A DNA stretch of 44,711 bases from contig DASYPP010000058.1 in assembly GCA_036006525.1 (NCBI GenBank), forward strand, positions 1 to 44,711. Reading direction: 5' to 3'. Shown here piece after piece: positions 1 through 7,958 of this stretch. Position 1 is the stretch's first letter. Each line of letters opens with the position of its first letter. Made by a program: the position numbers and the translations under genes. The notes beneath the pieces were generated by a model, which was given only the letters and a program-made list of their open reading frames with translations, was not told the DNA's origin and searched no databases. This DNA comes from DASYPP01 sp036006525. GTDB lineage: Bacteria > Gemmatimonadota > Gemmatimonadetes > Gemmatimonadales > GWC2-71-9.

Positions 1-1
1 T

Positions 2-538
2 TCCGGCGGGGTCTGCTCCCGGCTGTTCGCGGGCGACTTCTTCGGCGCCCGGCGTCCGGCCTACAAGCAGCTGGACATGAAGTTCACCAAGGGCTTCGGC
101 ATCGGCGGGCTGGACATCACCGCCTACGTGGACGCCCGGAATATCCTGAACTTCAAGAACATCATCAACGTCTTCGCCACCACCAACGACGTGGTGAGCG
201 CGGAAGAGCGGAAGCGGCAGCTGAGCGCCGACAGCTCGGGCTTCGCGAATGAAGCGATTGCGAACTCGGTGCTATTGGACGATGGCTCGATCGATCTCCG
301 CTTTGGCGGCGCCGTGGCCTCGGGTTGCGGCAACTGGGTGAATCAGCAGAACCAGCCGACCGCGCCCAGCTGCGTCTACCTGATCCGGGCGGAACAACGC
401 TACGGTAACGGCGACCACGTCTTCACGGTGGCCGAGCAGGAAGCGGCGTCCACGGCTTCGTATCTCACCGGCCGGGCGATCGACAACTTTACGGATACGC
501 CCCGGCGGCTCCGGTTGGGCTTTGAGGTGAACTTCTAG
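2..538 (+). CDS. TonB-dependent receptor, C-terminal fragment (5' partial)
   Basis: The reading frame is open from base 2, so only the last 178 residues of a larger protein are present. The end of the protein has alternating polar and hydrophobic strands and finishes RLRLGFEVNF; a terminal aromatic residue is the usual outer-membrane beta-barrel signature. The segment DITAYVDARNILNFKN resembles the late barrel strands of TonB-dependent carboxypeptidase-like receptors, which are abundant in Gemmatimonadota and Bacteroidota. Such receptors import siderophores or oligomers using TonB energy, but the plug domain that would show the substrate is outside the window. A strong hairpin terminator follows 34 bases after the stop. 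The barrel assignment is fairly safe; the exact receptor class is inference. Confidence 0.7.
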   Translation, partial: SGGVCSRLFAGDFFGARRPAYKQLDMKFTKGFGIGGLDITAYVDARNILNFKNIINVFATTNDVVSAEERKRQLSADSSGFANEAIANSVLLDDGSIDLRFGGAVASGCGNWVNQQNQPTAPSCVYLIRAEQRYGNGDHVFTVAEQEAASTASYLTGRAIDNFTDTPRRLRLGFEVNF

Positions 539-571
539 TCCGTACCGGACACGAGGTTCTTCCCGTAGGAC

Positions 572-604
572 CGAACCCCCGCGCAAGCGGGGGTTCGTTG
601 TTTA
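572..604. terminator. Rho-independent terminator, perfect 11-bp stem with GCAA loop
   Basis: Bases 572-582 (CGAACCCCCGC) pair perfectly with 587-597 (GCGGGGGTTCG) around a GCAA tetraloop at 583-586, followed by TTGTTT. It lies between the plus-strand receptor end and a minus-strand gene remnant that converges on it, so it may serve both strands. Confidence 0.85.
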
Positions 605-920
605 GCGGCCCAGGAAGGGCAGAACGATTTCCAGAGCAATGAGCAGGATGACAATCCACTCCAGGGCTTCCAGCCGACGGGCCGAGGTGCGATCAGAGAG
701 CTTCTGGTAAATGCCGTCGATGGTCTGCAGCTTACGGGTGATCCCGCCATCCCATTCCGAGAGGCGGAACCGCTGAGACACCAGCCGGTATGGGGCATGG
801 CCTGGCGGCCATCGCCGGGATGGCCCGCTCACAGGCATCGAGATCTATGGAAAGGCCGACCTCGAATGCGAACAGGGCATGACAGGTGCCCTTGGCGATG
901 CGGGCTGGTTCCAAAGGCAC
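602..920 (-). pseudogene. RMD1/YagE (DUF155) family remnant, internally deleted
   Basis: Two minus-strand frames carry pieces that look like opposite ends of one DUF155 protein. The frame starting at 920 gives an N-terminal-like stretch (HALFAFEVGLSIDLDACERAI). The frame ending at 602 gives a C-terminal stretch (LSEWDGGITRKLQTIDGIYQ, then a hydrophobic tail LEWIVILLIALEIVLPFLGR). The family is normally about 250-300 residues, with a membrane anchor near the C-terminus preceded by a coiled segment; here the middle is missing and the pieces are joined out of frame around 800-838. It could instead be a short membrane-anchored protein at 602-838 alone. Family recognition rests on motif memory, not a search. 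Confidence 0.45.
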
Positions 921-979
921 TCCCGGGAGCGGACTACATGAGGGGACCCCGTAAGATATATTCAGTCGCGTGAACTGGA

Positions 980-1018
980 GGACTAAGGAATAGGACTAAG
1001 GACTAAGGACTAAGGACT
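980..1018 (+). repeat. GGACTAA heptamer tandem repeat abutting a start codon
   Basis: The heptamer GGACTAA occurs at 980-986 and in three head-to-tail copies at 993-1013; a fifth, GGACTAT, overlaps the ATG at 1019. Each unit carries AAGGA, so the array presents Shine-Dalgarno-like sequences every 7 bases; the copy at 1005-1009 is well spaced for the ATG. Confidence 0.8.
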
Positions 1019-1414
1019 ATGAATCGTTGGAGGTTGCAGTCCGTTCTGTTGGCCGGGTTGCTCGGTGTGCCCGCTACGGTCGCCGCACAGAGTCAAGTGC
1101 CGGACTCGCTGCCGGCCCGGGTAACCGCGCGGATGATCAGCGATGGCAAGCTGATATATGCCGGTCGCGGGGTCTGCTACGCCTGCCATGGCCAGGATGC
1201 GGTCGGAGCCATGGGCCCCAATCTCGCCGATACCCTCTGGCTGCACAGCCGGGGCGACTACGACGGGATCCTGGCCACCATCCTGGCCGGCGTTCCGGCC
1301 CAAGAATCCAAGTCCGGCATCATGATGCCACCGCGCGGCGGTTCTGCCATCAGCGATGACGACGCCCGGGCCGTGGCGGCCTACATCTGGTCGCTTTCAA
1401 GAGCGAGAAAGTGA
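1019..1414 (+). CDS. Secreted c-type cytochrome, single heme
   Basis: 131 residues. Residues 1-23 form a signal peptide (basic start, hydrophobic core, VAAQ cleavage region). The heme-binding motif CYACH is at residues 53-57, and Met102 or Met103 in GIMMPPRGG is the probable sixth iron ligand. The C-terminal helix DDARAVAAYIWSL is typical of the class I cytochrome c fold. It is a small periplasmic electron carrier; its partner is not shown by the context. The start is placed at 1019 because it yields the signal peptide and follows AAGGA repeats. The next gene starts 25 bases after the stop on the same strand but is functionally unrelated. Confidence 0.9.
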   Translation: MNRWRLQSVLLAGLLGVPATVAAQSQVPDSLPARVTARMISDGKLIYAGRGVCYACHGQDAVGAMGPNLADTLWLHSRGDYDGILATILAGVPAQESKSGIMMPPRGGSAISDDDARAVAAYIWSLSRARK

Positions 1415-1439
1415 GGCAAAACCTTGTCCCCTTCGATCG

Positions 1440-2861
1440 ATGACTTCGCCGCTCGACCTGGACTATGAAACCATGCGCCGCCTTGGTACCCGGGTGGCCG
1501 AAGTGGTCGCGGAGCATCTCTCCACCTTGCGGAGCCAACCCGCCTTCAGCAGCCTGACCCGGCACCAGGCCGAGGGGCTGGTCAGCGGACCGGCACCGGA
1601 GCAGGGCACCGATTTCGAAGAGATGCTCCGGTTTCTCCGCCGGAACGTCTTTGACCACAGCGCGCTGGAGCCGCACCCCGGGTTCCTCGCCTACGTGCCG
1701 AGCTGTCCCACGTTCCCCGCGGTGCTGGGCGACTGGCTGGCGACCGGGTTCAATTCGTTCGGCGGCGCCTGGTCGGTCGCCGCAGGCCCTAACGCGGTCG
1801 AGCTCACCGTGCTCGACTGGTTCCGGAGCTGGCTCGGTCTGCCGGCCGGCAGCGGCGGTCTGCTCACCTCGGGCGGGAGCGCAGCCAACGTGACCGCGAT
1901 GGTGGCGGCGCGCCACGCCGTGGTGGAGGACCAGCCCGGCCGTATCGAGCGGGTGATGCTCTACACCAGTGCCCAGGCCCACTCCTCGGTGGTACGCGCC
2001 GCGTGGATCGCCGGTGTGCCGCGGGCCAACCTGCGATCCATCCCGGTCGATGCGGGCTACCGGATGCGGGCCGACCTCCTCGCCCGCGCCGTGAAGGAAG
2101 ACCGGGACCGGGGGCTGTTGCCGTTCGCGGTGGTGGGCAGCGCCGGCACCACCAACACCGCCGCCGTCGATCCACTGCACCCGATCGCGGATATCGCCGC
2201 GGAGTTCGGCGTCTGGTTCCACGTGGATGCGGCCTACGGCGGCTTCGCCATCCTCACCGACCGGGGCCGCGCCCTGCTCGACGGAATCGAGCGGGCCGAC
2301 AGCGTCACCCTGGACCCCCACAAGTGGCTGTTTGTCCCCTTCGAGTGCGGCTGTCTCCTGGCCCGCGAGCCGCGCCGGCTGGTGGACGCATTCCGGATTC
2401 TCCCGGAGTACCTGCGCGACGTGGAGACCGGGGGCGAGGAAGTCAACTTCGCGGACTATGGCGAGCAGCTCACCCGCTACACCCGGGCCTTCAAGGTCTG
2501 GGTCTCGGTCAACTACTTCGGGTTGGGCGCGATTCGCTCGGCGATCGATACCGGCATCAACCTGGCGCGGCACGCCGAGGAATTGATGCGGGCCGATGCC
2601 CGCTTCGAAATCCTCTCCCCGGCCCAGATGGGAATCGTCTGTTTCCGGGTCCATCCCGCCGGGGTGGACGATCCGGGGGAGCTGAACCGACTGAACGAAG
2701 AGATCAACCAGCGGGTGGTGAGCGCCGGCCGCCATTTCATTTCTTCCACCCGGCTGGACGGCAGGTTCTCGCTCAGGATCTGCGTGCTCGGATTCCGGAC
2801 CACCAAAGACGACATCGCCGATTTAGTCCAAAGCATTAAAGACGTGAGCAGTAAGCAGTGA
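1440..2861 (+). CDS. PLP-dependent group II decarboxylase (aromatic-L-amino-acid decarboxylase-like)
   Basis: 473 residues. The pyridoxal phosphate lysine is Lys295 in TLDPHKWLFVPFECG, and the cofactor-contacting HVDAAYGGFAI motif lies about 35 residues earlier. The N-terminal segment HPGFLAYVPSCPTFPAVLGD and the length match group II decarboxylases acting on tyrosine, DOPA, tryptophan or related substrates, releasing CO2 and an amine. Substrate cannot be told by eye. An upstream in-frame ATG at 1356 would overlap the cytochrome gene and add a low-complexity extension, so 1440 is preferred although no strong ribosome site precedes it. The last codons (VSSKQ and stop) are encoded inside an inverted-repeat arm. 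Probably cytosolic; no signal peptide. Confidence 0.9.
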   Translation: MTSPLDLDYETMRRLGTRVAEVVAEHLSTLRSQPAFSSLTRHQAEGLVSGPAPEQGTDFEEMLRFLRRNVFDHSALEPHPGFLAYVPSCPTFPAVLGDWLATGFNSFGGAWSVAAGPNAVELTVLDWFRSWLGLPAGSGGLLTSGGSAANVTAMVAARHAVVEDQPGRIERVMLYTSAQAHSSVVRAAWIAGVPRANLRSIPVDAGYRMRADLLARAVKEDRDRGLLPFAVVGSAGTTNTAAVDPLHPIADIAAEFGVWFHVDAAYGGFAILTDRGRALLDGIERADSVTLDPHKWLFVPFECGCLLAREPRRLVDAFRILPEYLRDVETGGEEVNFADYGEQLTRYTRAFKVWVSVNYFGLGAIRSAIDTGINLARHAEELMRADARFEILSPAQMGIVCFRVHPAGVDDPGELNRLNEEINQRVVSAGRHFISSTRLDGRFSLRICVLGFRTTKDDIADLVQSIKDVSSKQ

Positions 2862-2917
2862 GCAGTAAGAGGGACAGGAAAACTGATCCCGCTTACTTCT
2901 TACTTCTTACCGCTCAC
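2844..2917. repeat. Word-repeat hairpin overlapping the decarboxylase stop
   Basis: The left arm 2844-2869 is made of GTGAGCA/GTAAGCA-like words and the right arm 2892-2917 of CTTACTT words. The arms are complementary at about 21 of 26 positions, with a 22-base loop. The left arm contains the last codons and the TGA of the decarboxylase. It may act as a terminator, although no T-run follows directly. Confidence 0.75.
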
Positions 2918-2969
2918 GCTGTTAGGCTTCATAGAAACCGGCCCATGGAGCCTCTGACATGGTCCTGAC

Positions 2970-5006
2970 GTGAAGCAACCCTCCTCTGCGGGGGAATCGC
3001 TCCCCCGCGAATTGACGGACTTCCTCGTCGAGCTGGCCAACGCGATCAACAAGCACGCGATGTATCCCGACGGCCACCCGGTGCTGCTTACCGTGGCCGA
3101 TGCGCTGGCGCGTTCGCTGGGCCTGATCTTCCGGGATCGCGCGGCCCTCGCACTCGGTGTTTCTCCCAACCAGATCATCATCGCCGGCAGCGCGACCGAC
3201 ACCAGCCACGTCCTGCTGCGCGATCTCGCGGCCCGGCTGCACCGGCGGAACATCGGCGCGGTGAAGCTGTACCGCGGGGTCGAGCCGACCGAAATGGTGG
3301 ACCTGTTGCGAGTGCTGGCGCGCGATTCAGCCGTGGCGGATGACGGGTCACCGGCGGAGCGGCGCTGGCCCCACCTCCGGTTGCACCCGGTGTCGTACAG
3401 CCAGCTGGAGCTGGTGGGCGACCCCGGGGATACGACCCGGGCCGGCTCGTGGGCCACGACGCTGTGGATGGGGTTGGCCGGGGCGGCGCTCGAGACCGAG
3501 GGCGACAGCGGGAATGCTGCCACGCCGGCCCTGGTTGCCCAGGCCATCGACGCGAGACATGCCGACGACGAGTATGGCCATCGGATCGCCGGTCAGCTCA
3601 CTGACCTGCTCGACGCCTGCCGGGCCCGGGGTGGTTCCGAGGCGCTGGCGCTGGAGAGCCAGATCTCCCGGCTGATCGGTTCGATGGCTCCGGAGACGCT
3701 GGAACGGCTGGTGGGCCTGGAGCCGAACGAAGCTGAGCGGAAACGATTCCTGCTGGAGATGAGTCACGTGATGGCGGTCGATGCCGTCCTCGACCTGGTG
3801 CAGGCCGCAGCACGGGCCACCAGCCGGAGCATCTCGCCGGCGCTGGTGCAGTTGCTCGGCAAGATGGCGACTTATGCCCAGGAGGAAGGGTCCGATATCC
3901 GGGTCAAGGCGGAGTTGGCCTTCCGGCAGCAGGTGCGCTCCCTGATCGAAGGCTGGGAGGACTGGGAAGAAAAAGACCCCGCGCCCCAGGAGTACCAGCG
4001 GACTCTGAACCGGCTGGCCGCGGCGGGAAAGGGCCCGCTTCGGGGACCGTCGCATCACTACGAATGCGAACCCGAGCGCACCCTGCAGCTGAGTCTCGAA
4101 ATCGGTATCGCGACGGACGCCACCCGCGAAGGGGCGTCCCGGCTGCTGGACAGCGGAAGGCTCAAGCTCCTGCTCGATATCCTGGATCGCTCGCCCAACT
4201 ATGGGCTGGCGGCCGAGCTGAGGCACCAGGTAATCACCGCGGACAGCCTGCGACGCGCCCTGGCGAAGGACCCCATCGATTTCTCGGCGGTCGCGATCAT
4301 GGTCCAGCTGCTCGGTGCGCCCGCGCTGCCCATGGTGCTGGACAAGCTGATGGCGGCGGCGGAGCCGGAGGCGCTGCAGCAGTTCATCATCATGCTCAAG
4401 GGCCTGGGCGAGGGCGAGAGCGTGGGGGAAACCGCGCTGGCACGGATCGCCGGCGCGCCGTGGCCGGTGCAGCGCAATCTCCTGACCCTGCTCGCCGCGC
4501 TGCCCGGTGTTCCGGCCGGATTTTCCCCGGGCGAGTTTACCCGCAACCCGGATCCCGCCGTCCGGAGCGTGGCGCTCAAGATCCTGCTGGGCGGAAACTC
4601 CACCCGGGGCCGGGCCATCTGTGATGCGCTCGCCGGCGAAGACGCCGCGACCATCCGGATGGGAATCGCCGCGGCGGTCGAAGGTTGTCCCCCGGCCGCG
4701 GTGCCGCTCCTGATCCGGCAGATCGAGCAGGGCGACTTCGAGCCGGGGGTGAAAGCCGCGGCGATCCGGGCCATCGCGCCGGTCAGCCTGCCCCTGGTGG
4801 TGGATTTCCTGGTGGGATTGAGCACGACCCGTTCGCTCTGGCTCCGCCGCAAGCGGCTGGCCAATCGGTCGCCCCAGGTTCTCGCGGCGGTGACCGGGCT
4901 GAGCCGGCACTGGGCCCAGCACCCGCTGGCCCGGGAAGTCCTCAACCTGGCCCGGGCGCACAACGAGGCCGAGTTTCGCGCCGCGGCCACCGGAAACATC
5001 GCGTGA
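2970..5006 (+). CDS. HEAT-like repeat protein coupled to an HD-GYP protein
   Basis: 678 residues from a GTG start. I do not recognise a named family. Residues 10-60 contain a module with a YPDGHP motif followed by an amphipathic helix and a short strand (SPNQIIIAG). A matching module (YSPGHP ... EQSVIYG) opens the next protein, so the two look partly paralogous. The remainder is helical; from about residue 400 it shows HEAT/armadillo-like repeats (DPAVRSVALKILLGG, VKAAAIRAIAPVSLPLVVDF) that suggest a protein-binding scaffold. Its TGA overlaps the GTG of the HD-GYP gene by 4 bases, implying translational coupling and a joint function, perhaps cyclic-di-GMP signalling. No signal peptide or membrane segment. 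The start is uncertain because the ribosome site is weak. Confidence 0.75.
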   Translation: MKQPSSAGESLPRELTDFLVELANAINKHAMYPDGHPVLLTVADALARSLGLIFRDRAALALGVSPNQIIIAGSATDTSHVLLRDLAARLHRRNIGAVKLYRGVEPTEMVDLLRVLARDSAVADDGSPAERRWPHLRLHPVSYSQLELVGDPGDTTRAGSWATTLWMGLAGAALETEGDSGNAATPALVAQAIDARHADDEYGHRIAGQLTDLLDACRARGGSEALALESQISRLIGSMAPETLERLVGLEPNEAERKRFLLEMSHVMAVDAVLDLVQAAARATSRSISPALVQLLGKMATYAQEEGSDIRVKAELAFRQQVRSLIEGWEDWEEKDPAPQEYQRTLNRLAAAGKGPLRGPSHHYECEPERTLQLSLEIGIATDATREGASRLLDSGRLKLLLDILDRSPNYGLAAELRHQVITADSLRRALAKDPIDFSAVAIMVQLLGAPALPMVLDKLMAAAEPEALQQFIIMLKGLGEGESVGETALARIAGAPWPVQRNLLTLLAALPGVPAGFSPGEFTRNPDPAVRSVALKILLGGNSTRGRAICDALAGEDAATIRMGIAAAVEGCPPAAVPLLIRQIEQGDFEPGVKAAAIRAIAPVSLPLVVDFLVGLSTTRSLWLRRKRLANRSPQVLAAVTGLSRHWAQHPLAREVLNLARAHNEAEFRAAATGNIA

Positions 5007-6136
5007 GCGACCAGGTCCTGTTCCTCACCAGCTTCGTGCAGACCCTGGCGACCATGCGGCTCTACAGTCCGGGCCATCCCGCCCGGTCCCATGCGGTGGA
5101 TTCCTCCTTCGCCCAGCTGGGACGCCTTATCGCCGCCGATCCCCGCCCCCGGTTCTCCTTCCTGGAACAGAGCGTCATCTACGGCGACCTGCCATTGCAC
5201 GAGCTGCCCCAGTGGCCGTGGGCTCCTCGGCTCGCGGCTGTCGGCGTGCAGCGGATGGAATTCGACGTGTCGGTCACCCGGAATGATTATGAGAATTTTC
5301 TCGATCACGTCCTGAACCTGCTCACCACCGCGGATGACGACCTGAGGCTGGCCGGGCGGCGGACCACGGTGAAGTTCGGGCAGGTCGGCGTCCGGGAGGG
5401 CGAGGACGTGGTCAAGGTCGAGAAGATCGCGACTCTCAAGGTGGCCTACTCGCTGGACGCCGAGGTCGGCCTGGTCCAGTGGCTGCAGCAGCGCGCGGCG
5501 GAGGGCAACGGGGTCCAGATCGCGGAAGTGGAGTCGGTGGTGCGGTCCCTCGCGGTGGCGATGCACCAGGGCACGAGACTTATGGCACCGCTGCTGGAGC
5601 TCAAGACCTATGACCAGTACGCGTCGATCCACGCGCTCAACACCGCGGTGCTGGTGATGACCTTCGCGGAGTCGCTCGGCCTGGGCGACCAGGATTGCCA
5701 CCAGTTCGGCATGGCCGCCGTGGTGCACGACATCGGGATGACTACCGTGCCGCCGGAGCTGCAATCCGGCAACAATCTCAGCCCGGACGAGCGGGCCCTC
5801 GTCGAGCGGCATCCGGTGGACGGCGCCCGGATCCTGCTGGCGAGCCGGGATATCCCGGCGCTCGCGGCGACCGTCGCCTACGAACACCACATCCGGCCTG
5901 ACGGCAACGGGTATCCCCGGACCCACTATCCCCGGGAGCCCCACTATGCCAGCCGGATCACCAGCGTGTGCTCGAGCTATGATGCGCTGCGCATGAAGCG
6001 GCCCTTTCGGCCCGCCTGGAACATGCACCGGGTGCTGGAGTACATCTATGAAGGGGCGGGGACGGTCTTCGACCGGGACGTGGCGTGGCAGTTCGTCGGC
6101 ATGATGCAGCGCCTGGAGGGAAGGATCAAGGTCTAG
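5003..6136 (+). CDS. HD-GYP domain phosphohydrolase (probable cyclic-di-GMP phosphodiesterase)
   Basis: 377 residues. An N-terminal module of about 60 residues with YSPGHP resembles the start of the upstream protein. The catalytic half carries His242-Asp243 in VVHDIGM, HPVDGARILL, the EHHIRPDGNGYP block with Gly303-Tyr304-Pro305, and the late SYDAL motif. HD-GYP enzymes hydrolyse cyclic-di-GMP to pGpG or GMP using a di- or tri-iron centre. The usual HDIGK lysine is Met here. The GTG start at 5003 overlaps the preceding stop (GTGA), and a longer upstream in-frame start would run deep into the preceding gene. There is no receiver or membrane segment, so input probably comes through the N-terminal module or the coupled HEAT-like partner. 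Confidence 0.88.
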   Translation: MSDQVLFLTSFVQTLATMRLYSPGHPARSHAVDSSFAQLGRLIAADPRPRFSFLEQSVIYGDLPLHELPQWPWAPRLAAVGVQRMEFDVSVTRNDYENFLDHVLNLLTTADDDLRLAGRRTTVKFGQVGVREGEDVVKVEKIATLKVAYSLDAEVGLVQWLQQRAAEGNGVQIAEVESVVRSLAVAMHQGTRLMAPLLELKTYDQYASIHALNTAVLVMTFAESLGLGDQDCHQFGMAAVVHDIGMTTVPPELQSGNNLSPDERALVERHPVDGARILLASRDIPALAATVAYEHHIRPDGNGYPRTHYPREPHYASRITSVCSSYDALRMKRPFRPAWNMHRVLEYIYEGAGTVFDRDVAWQFVGMMQRLEGRIKV

Positions 6137-6169
6137 ATCGCTTTCGAGTCAGGTCCTGCAACATCTCCA

Positions 6170-6320
6170 CGCGAAGAGCGCGAAGTAGCGCGAAGGCCGC
6201 GAAGAAAAAGACAAAAGAATGAACCACCCCAGTCTCAAGATCAGGGTGGTTCATTCTTTGTCGTGGTTGCTGTTCTCCGCGGTATTCGCGCTACTTCGCG
6301 AAGAGCTTTTCTCTGTGTTC
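6170..6320. repeat. Nested hairpin between convergent genes (family A related)
   Basis: The inner stem 6210-6229 pairs with 6244-6262 with one bulged base. The outer arms 6170-6203 and about 6272-6315 are built of GCGCGAAG words and are complementary through GCGAAGTAGCGCGAA. The right end, read on the minus strand, gives CAGAGAAAAGCTCTTCGCG, nearly the same as repeats near 12478 and 15883. It lies between the HD-GYP end and the anti-sigma end and could terminate both. Confidence 0.8.
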
Positions 6321-6326
6321 TCTCTC

Positions 6327-7148
6327 TTAACTCCGCATCGCAACCAGGTCCGACGCGCTGAATTCACCCACCAGGAACGACCCGTTATCGGTGCCCGGCC
6401 AGGCGATCGTGGTGAGCGGGCCGGCGGCGGTGGCATACACTCCCTGGCTCGCGATCGCGTGGCGCACCTGGGGCTGGCGGAAGAACTGCCCCTCCGAGAC
6501 CACGTACTGCATGACCAGCCGGTCGTGGCAGCGATAGGCCAATGCCGCGGCCGGCTCGCCGTTCACCCGGGTCAGCCACGCGCTGATCAGCCGCATGTGC
6601 GGGGCTTCGAGACGGGGCACTGAGAACCCGAGGTCCCGGCGCAACTGGGCCAGGTCGGCGCCGGCCGGCAGCTCCTCTTCGTTGACCTCGCGGAAACTGG
6701 CGAGGATGTCGGCGGGAACCAGGCCCGGCATCTGGTCCAGGGTGACCTTCCCGGCCGCCGCCATCGTCATGCTCATGCCGGCGGGCTTCCTCTGGCTGAA
6801 CCACGCTGCAAGGCCGCCCATCGCGGCCGCGGCCGCCCAGCCACTCCAAGTCACGAGCACTTCCCGGCGCGACAGGAGCACCGGCCGGTCCGCCTCGACG
6901 GGCGGGGCGTCGGCGATCCGGGCCAGGACGCGCTCCGCCAGCTCGGAAGACGCCAGCGATCCCGATTCCTTCATCAGCCGGGCGCGAATCACGGTCTGGG
7001 CCCGGAGCTCGGCCCGGCATTTGGCGCATTCGGGTACATGCGCCTCTACCCGCCGGCGATCTTCCGCGGACAACTCGTCGTCTATGTACCCCGCCAGCAG
7101 CTCGGCGAATGCGGCGTGCGTCGCGGCCGCTGAATCTCGATCTTTCAT
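6327..7148 (-). CDS. Zinc-finger anti-sigma factor, membrane anchored
   Basis: 273 residues. The N-terminal anti-sigma domain carries the ZAS motif His37-x3-Cys41-x2-Cys44 (HVPECAKC). A single hydrophobic span at about 98-118 follows a SRREVL sequence that resembles a twin-arginine export motif. The remaining 150 residues would be periplasmic, with strand-rich blocks such as AALAYRCHDRLVMQYVVS, likely a sensor domain of unknown ligand. Start at 7148 is chosen because its ATG overlaps the sigma-factor stop (ATGA), the standard layout of translationally coupled sigma/anti-sigma pairs. It is expected to hold the neighbouring ECF sigma at the membrane until an envelope signal releases it. Confidence 0.88.
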   Translation of the reverse strand: MKDRDSAAATHAAFAELLAGYIDDELSAEDRRRVEAHVPECAKCRAELRAQTVIRARLMKESGSLASSELAERVLARIADAPPVEADRPVLLSRREVLVTWSGWAAAAAMGGLAAWFSQRKPAGMSMTMAAAGKVTLDQMPGLVPADILASFREVNEEELPAGADLAQLRRDLGFSVPRLEAPHMRLISAWLTRVNGEPAAALAYRCHDRLVMQYVVSEGQFFRQPQVRHAIASQGVYATAAGPLTTIAWPGTDNGSFLVGEFSASDLVAMRS

Positions 7149-7765
7149 GATTGACTCCGTGCCACTTTTCTGCGGTCCTTGCCGGCCCAGCTCGCCGGCA
7201 GGTCCCACCGCGCGGAGTGCGCCGAAATAAGGGAGGCGAGCAGCTTGCGACCCCGGTAGATCCGGCTCATCACGGTCCCCAGCGGCACGCCGATGATCTC
7301 GGCGATCTCATGGTAGCGCAGGCCCTCCAGGTCGTGCAGTTCCACCGGCACCGAGAAGCTCTCCGGGATCATGTGGAGCAGCTCGTGGACCTGGGCAGAC
7401 GAGATCGATTCGGTCAACCGCTCGAATGGTCCTGGCTCGTCGCTCACCACTACTTCTTCGACGCCGGTTTCGAGGTGCAGCATTGGCGCCAGGGTTTCCC
7501 GGTGCCCCCGCCGAGTCCGGAAGTCGCTCAGCACCGACCGCACGATCCGGTACAGCCAGGACCGCGCCCGCCCCTCGTCCCTCAACTCGCTGAAACCGAG
7601 CCAGGCCCGTACGAAGGAGTCCTGCACCACGTCCTCGGCATCGGACCGGTTGCCCAGCCGCCGGCTGGCGAACGCGACCATCCGGTCCAGGTGGGGAAGA
7701 ACCAGCGCCTGGAACCTCGCCTGGAGCGACTGGGTCGAACCGTGATCGGGTGTCTCGTTGGCCAA
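7145..7765 (-). CDS. ECF RNA polymerase sigma factor (RpoE-like)
   Basis: 206 residues from the proposed TTG at 7765, which has AGGTG eight bases upstream. Region 2 is recognised by RRLGNRSDAEDVVQDSFVRAW and region 4 by EIAEIIGVPLGTVMSRIYRG, a helix-turn-helix that reads the -35 element. An alternative GTG at 7870 adds 35 low-quality residues and would run through a palindrome at 7854-7873, so it is less likely. It is coupled by a 4-base overlap to the anti-sigma gene. No target promoter consensus was recognised, so the regulon is unknown. Confidence 0.88.
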   Translation of the reverse strand: MANETPDHGSTQSLQARFQALVLPHLDRMVAFASRRLGNRSDAEDVVQDSFVRAWLGFSELRDEGRARSWLYRIVRSVLSDFRTRRGHRETLAPMLHLETGVEEVVVSDEPGPFERLTESISSAQVHELLHMIPESFSVPVELHDLEGLRYHEIAEIIGVPLGTVMSRIYRGRKLLASLISAHSARWDLPASWAGKDRRKVARSQS

Positions 7766-7853
7766 GCGCGCACCTGGGTCTGTGGAGGATGCCGGCTGTG
7801 CTCCTGCTGACGGGCTTCGGGCCCGAAATATTCCCGCCCCGAGACAGTACGAC

Positions 7854-7873
7854 TTTGTGACCCGGGCCACAAG
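7854..7873. promoter_or_regulatory. Operator-like palindrome in a divergent intergenic region
   Basis: TTTGTGACCC|GGGCCACAAG is a 20-base palindrome with two mismatched pairs, centred in the space between the minus-strand sigma gene and the plus-strand lipoprotein gene. It could bind a dimeric regulator. No regulator is identified. Confidence 0.4.
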
Positions 7874-7958
7874 GGGAATAACTCCCGGGCCGCCCCGGTC
7901 TGCTGCCTTGCAGGCGTGGGCACCGGCTCAATCTAAAATTTACAAGAATGGAGGGGCT

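Noticed and set aside
980..1018. CRISPR array
   Set aside because: The heptamers are contiguous with no spacers and no cas gene is near. The same applies to the repeat at 31024-31158.
1350..2735. 461-codon antisense frame opposite the decarboxylase
   Set aside because: The plus strand has full PLP decarboxylase motifs; the antisense frame is low in hydrophobic order.
3348..6028. Long antisense frames opposite the HEAT-like and HD-GYP genes
   Set aside because: Shadow frames of the plus-strand genes, with no domain signal and no plausible start context.
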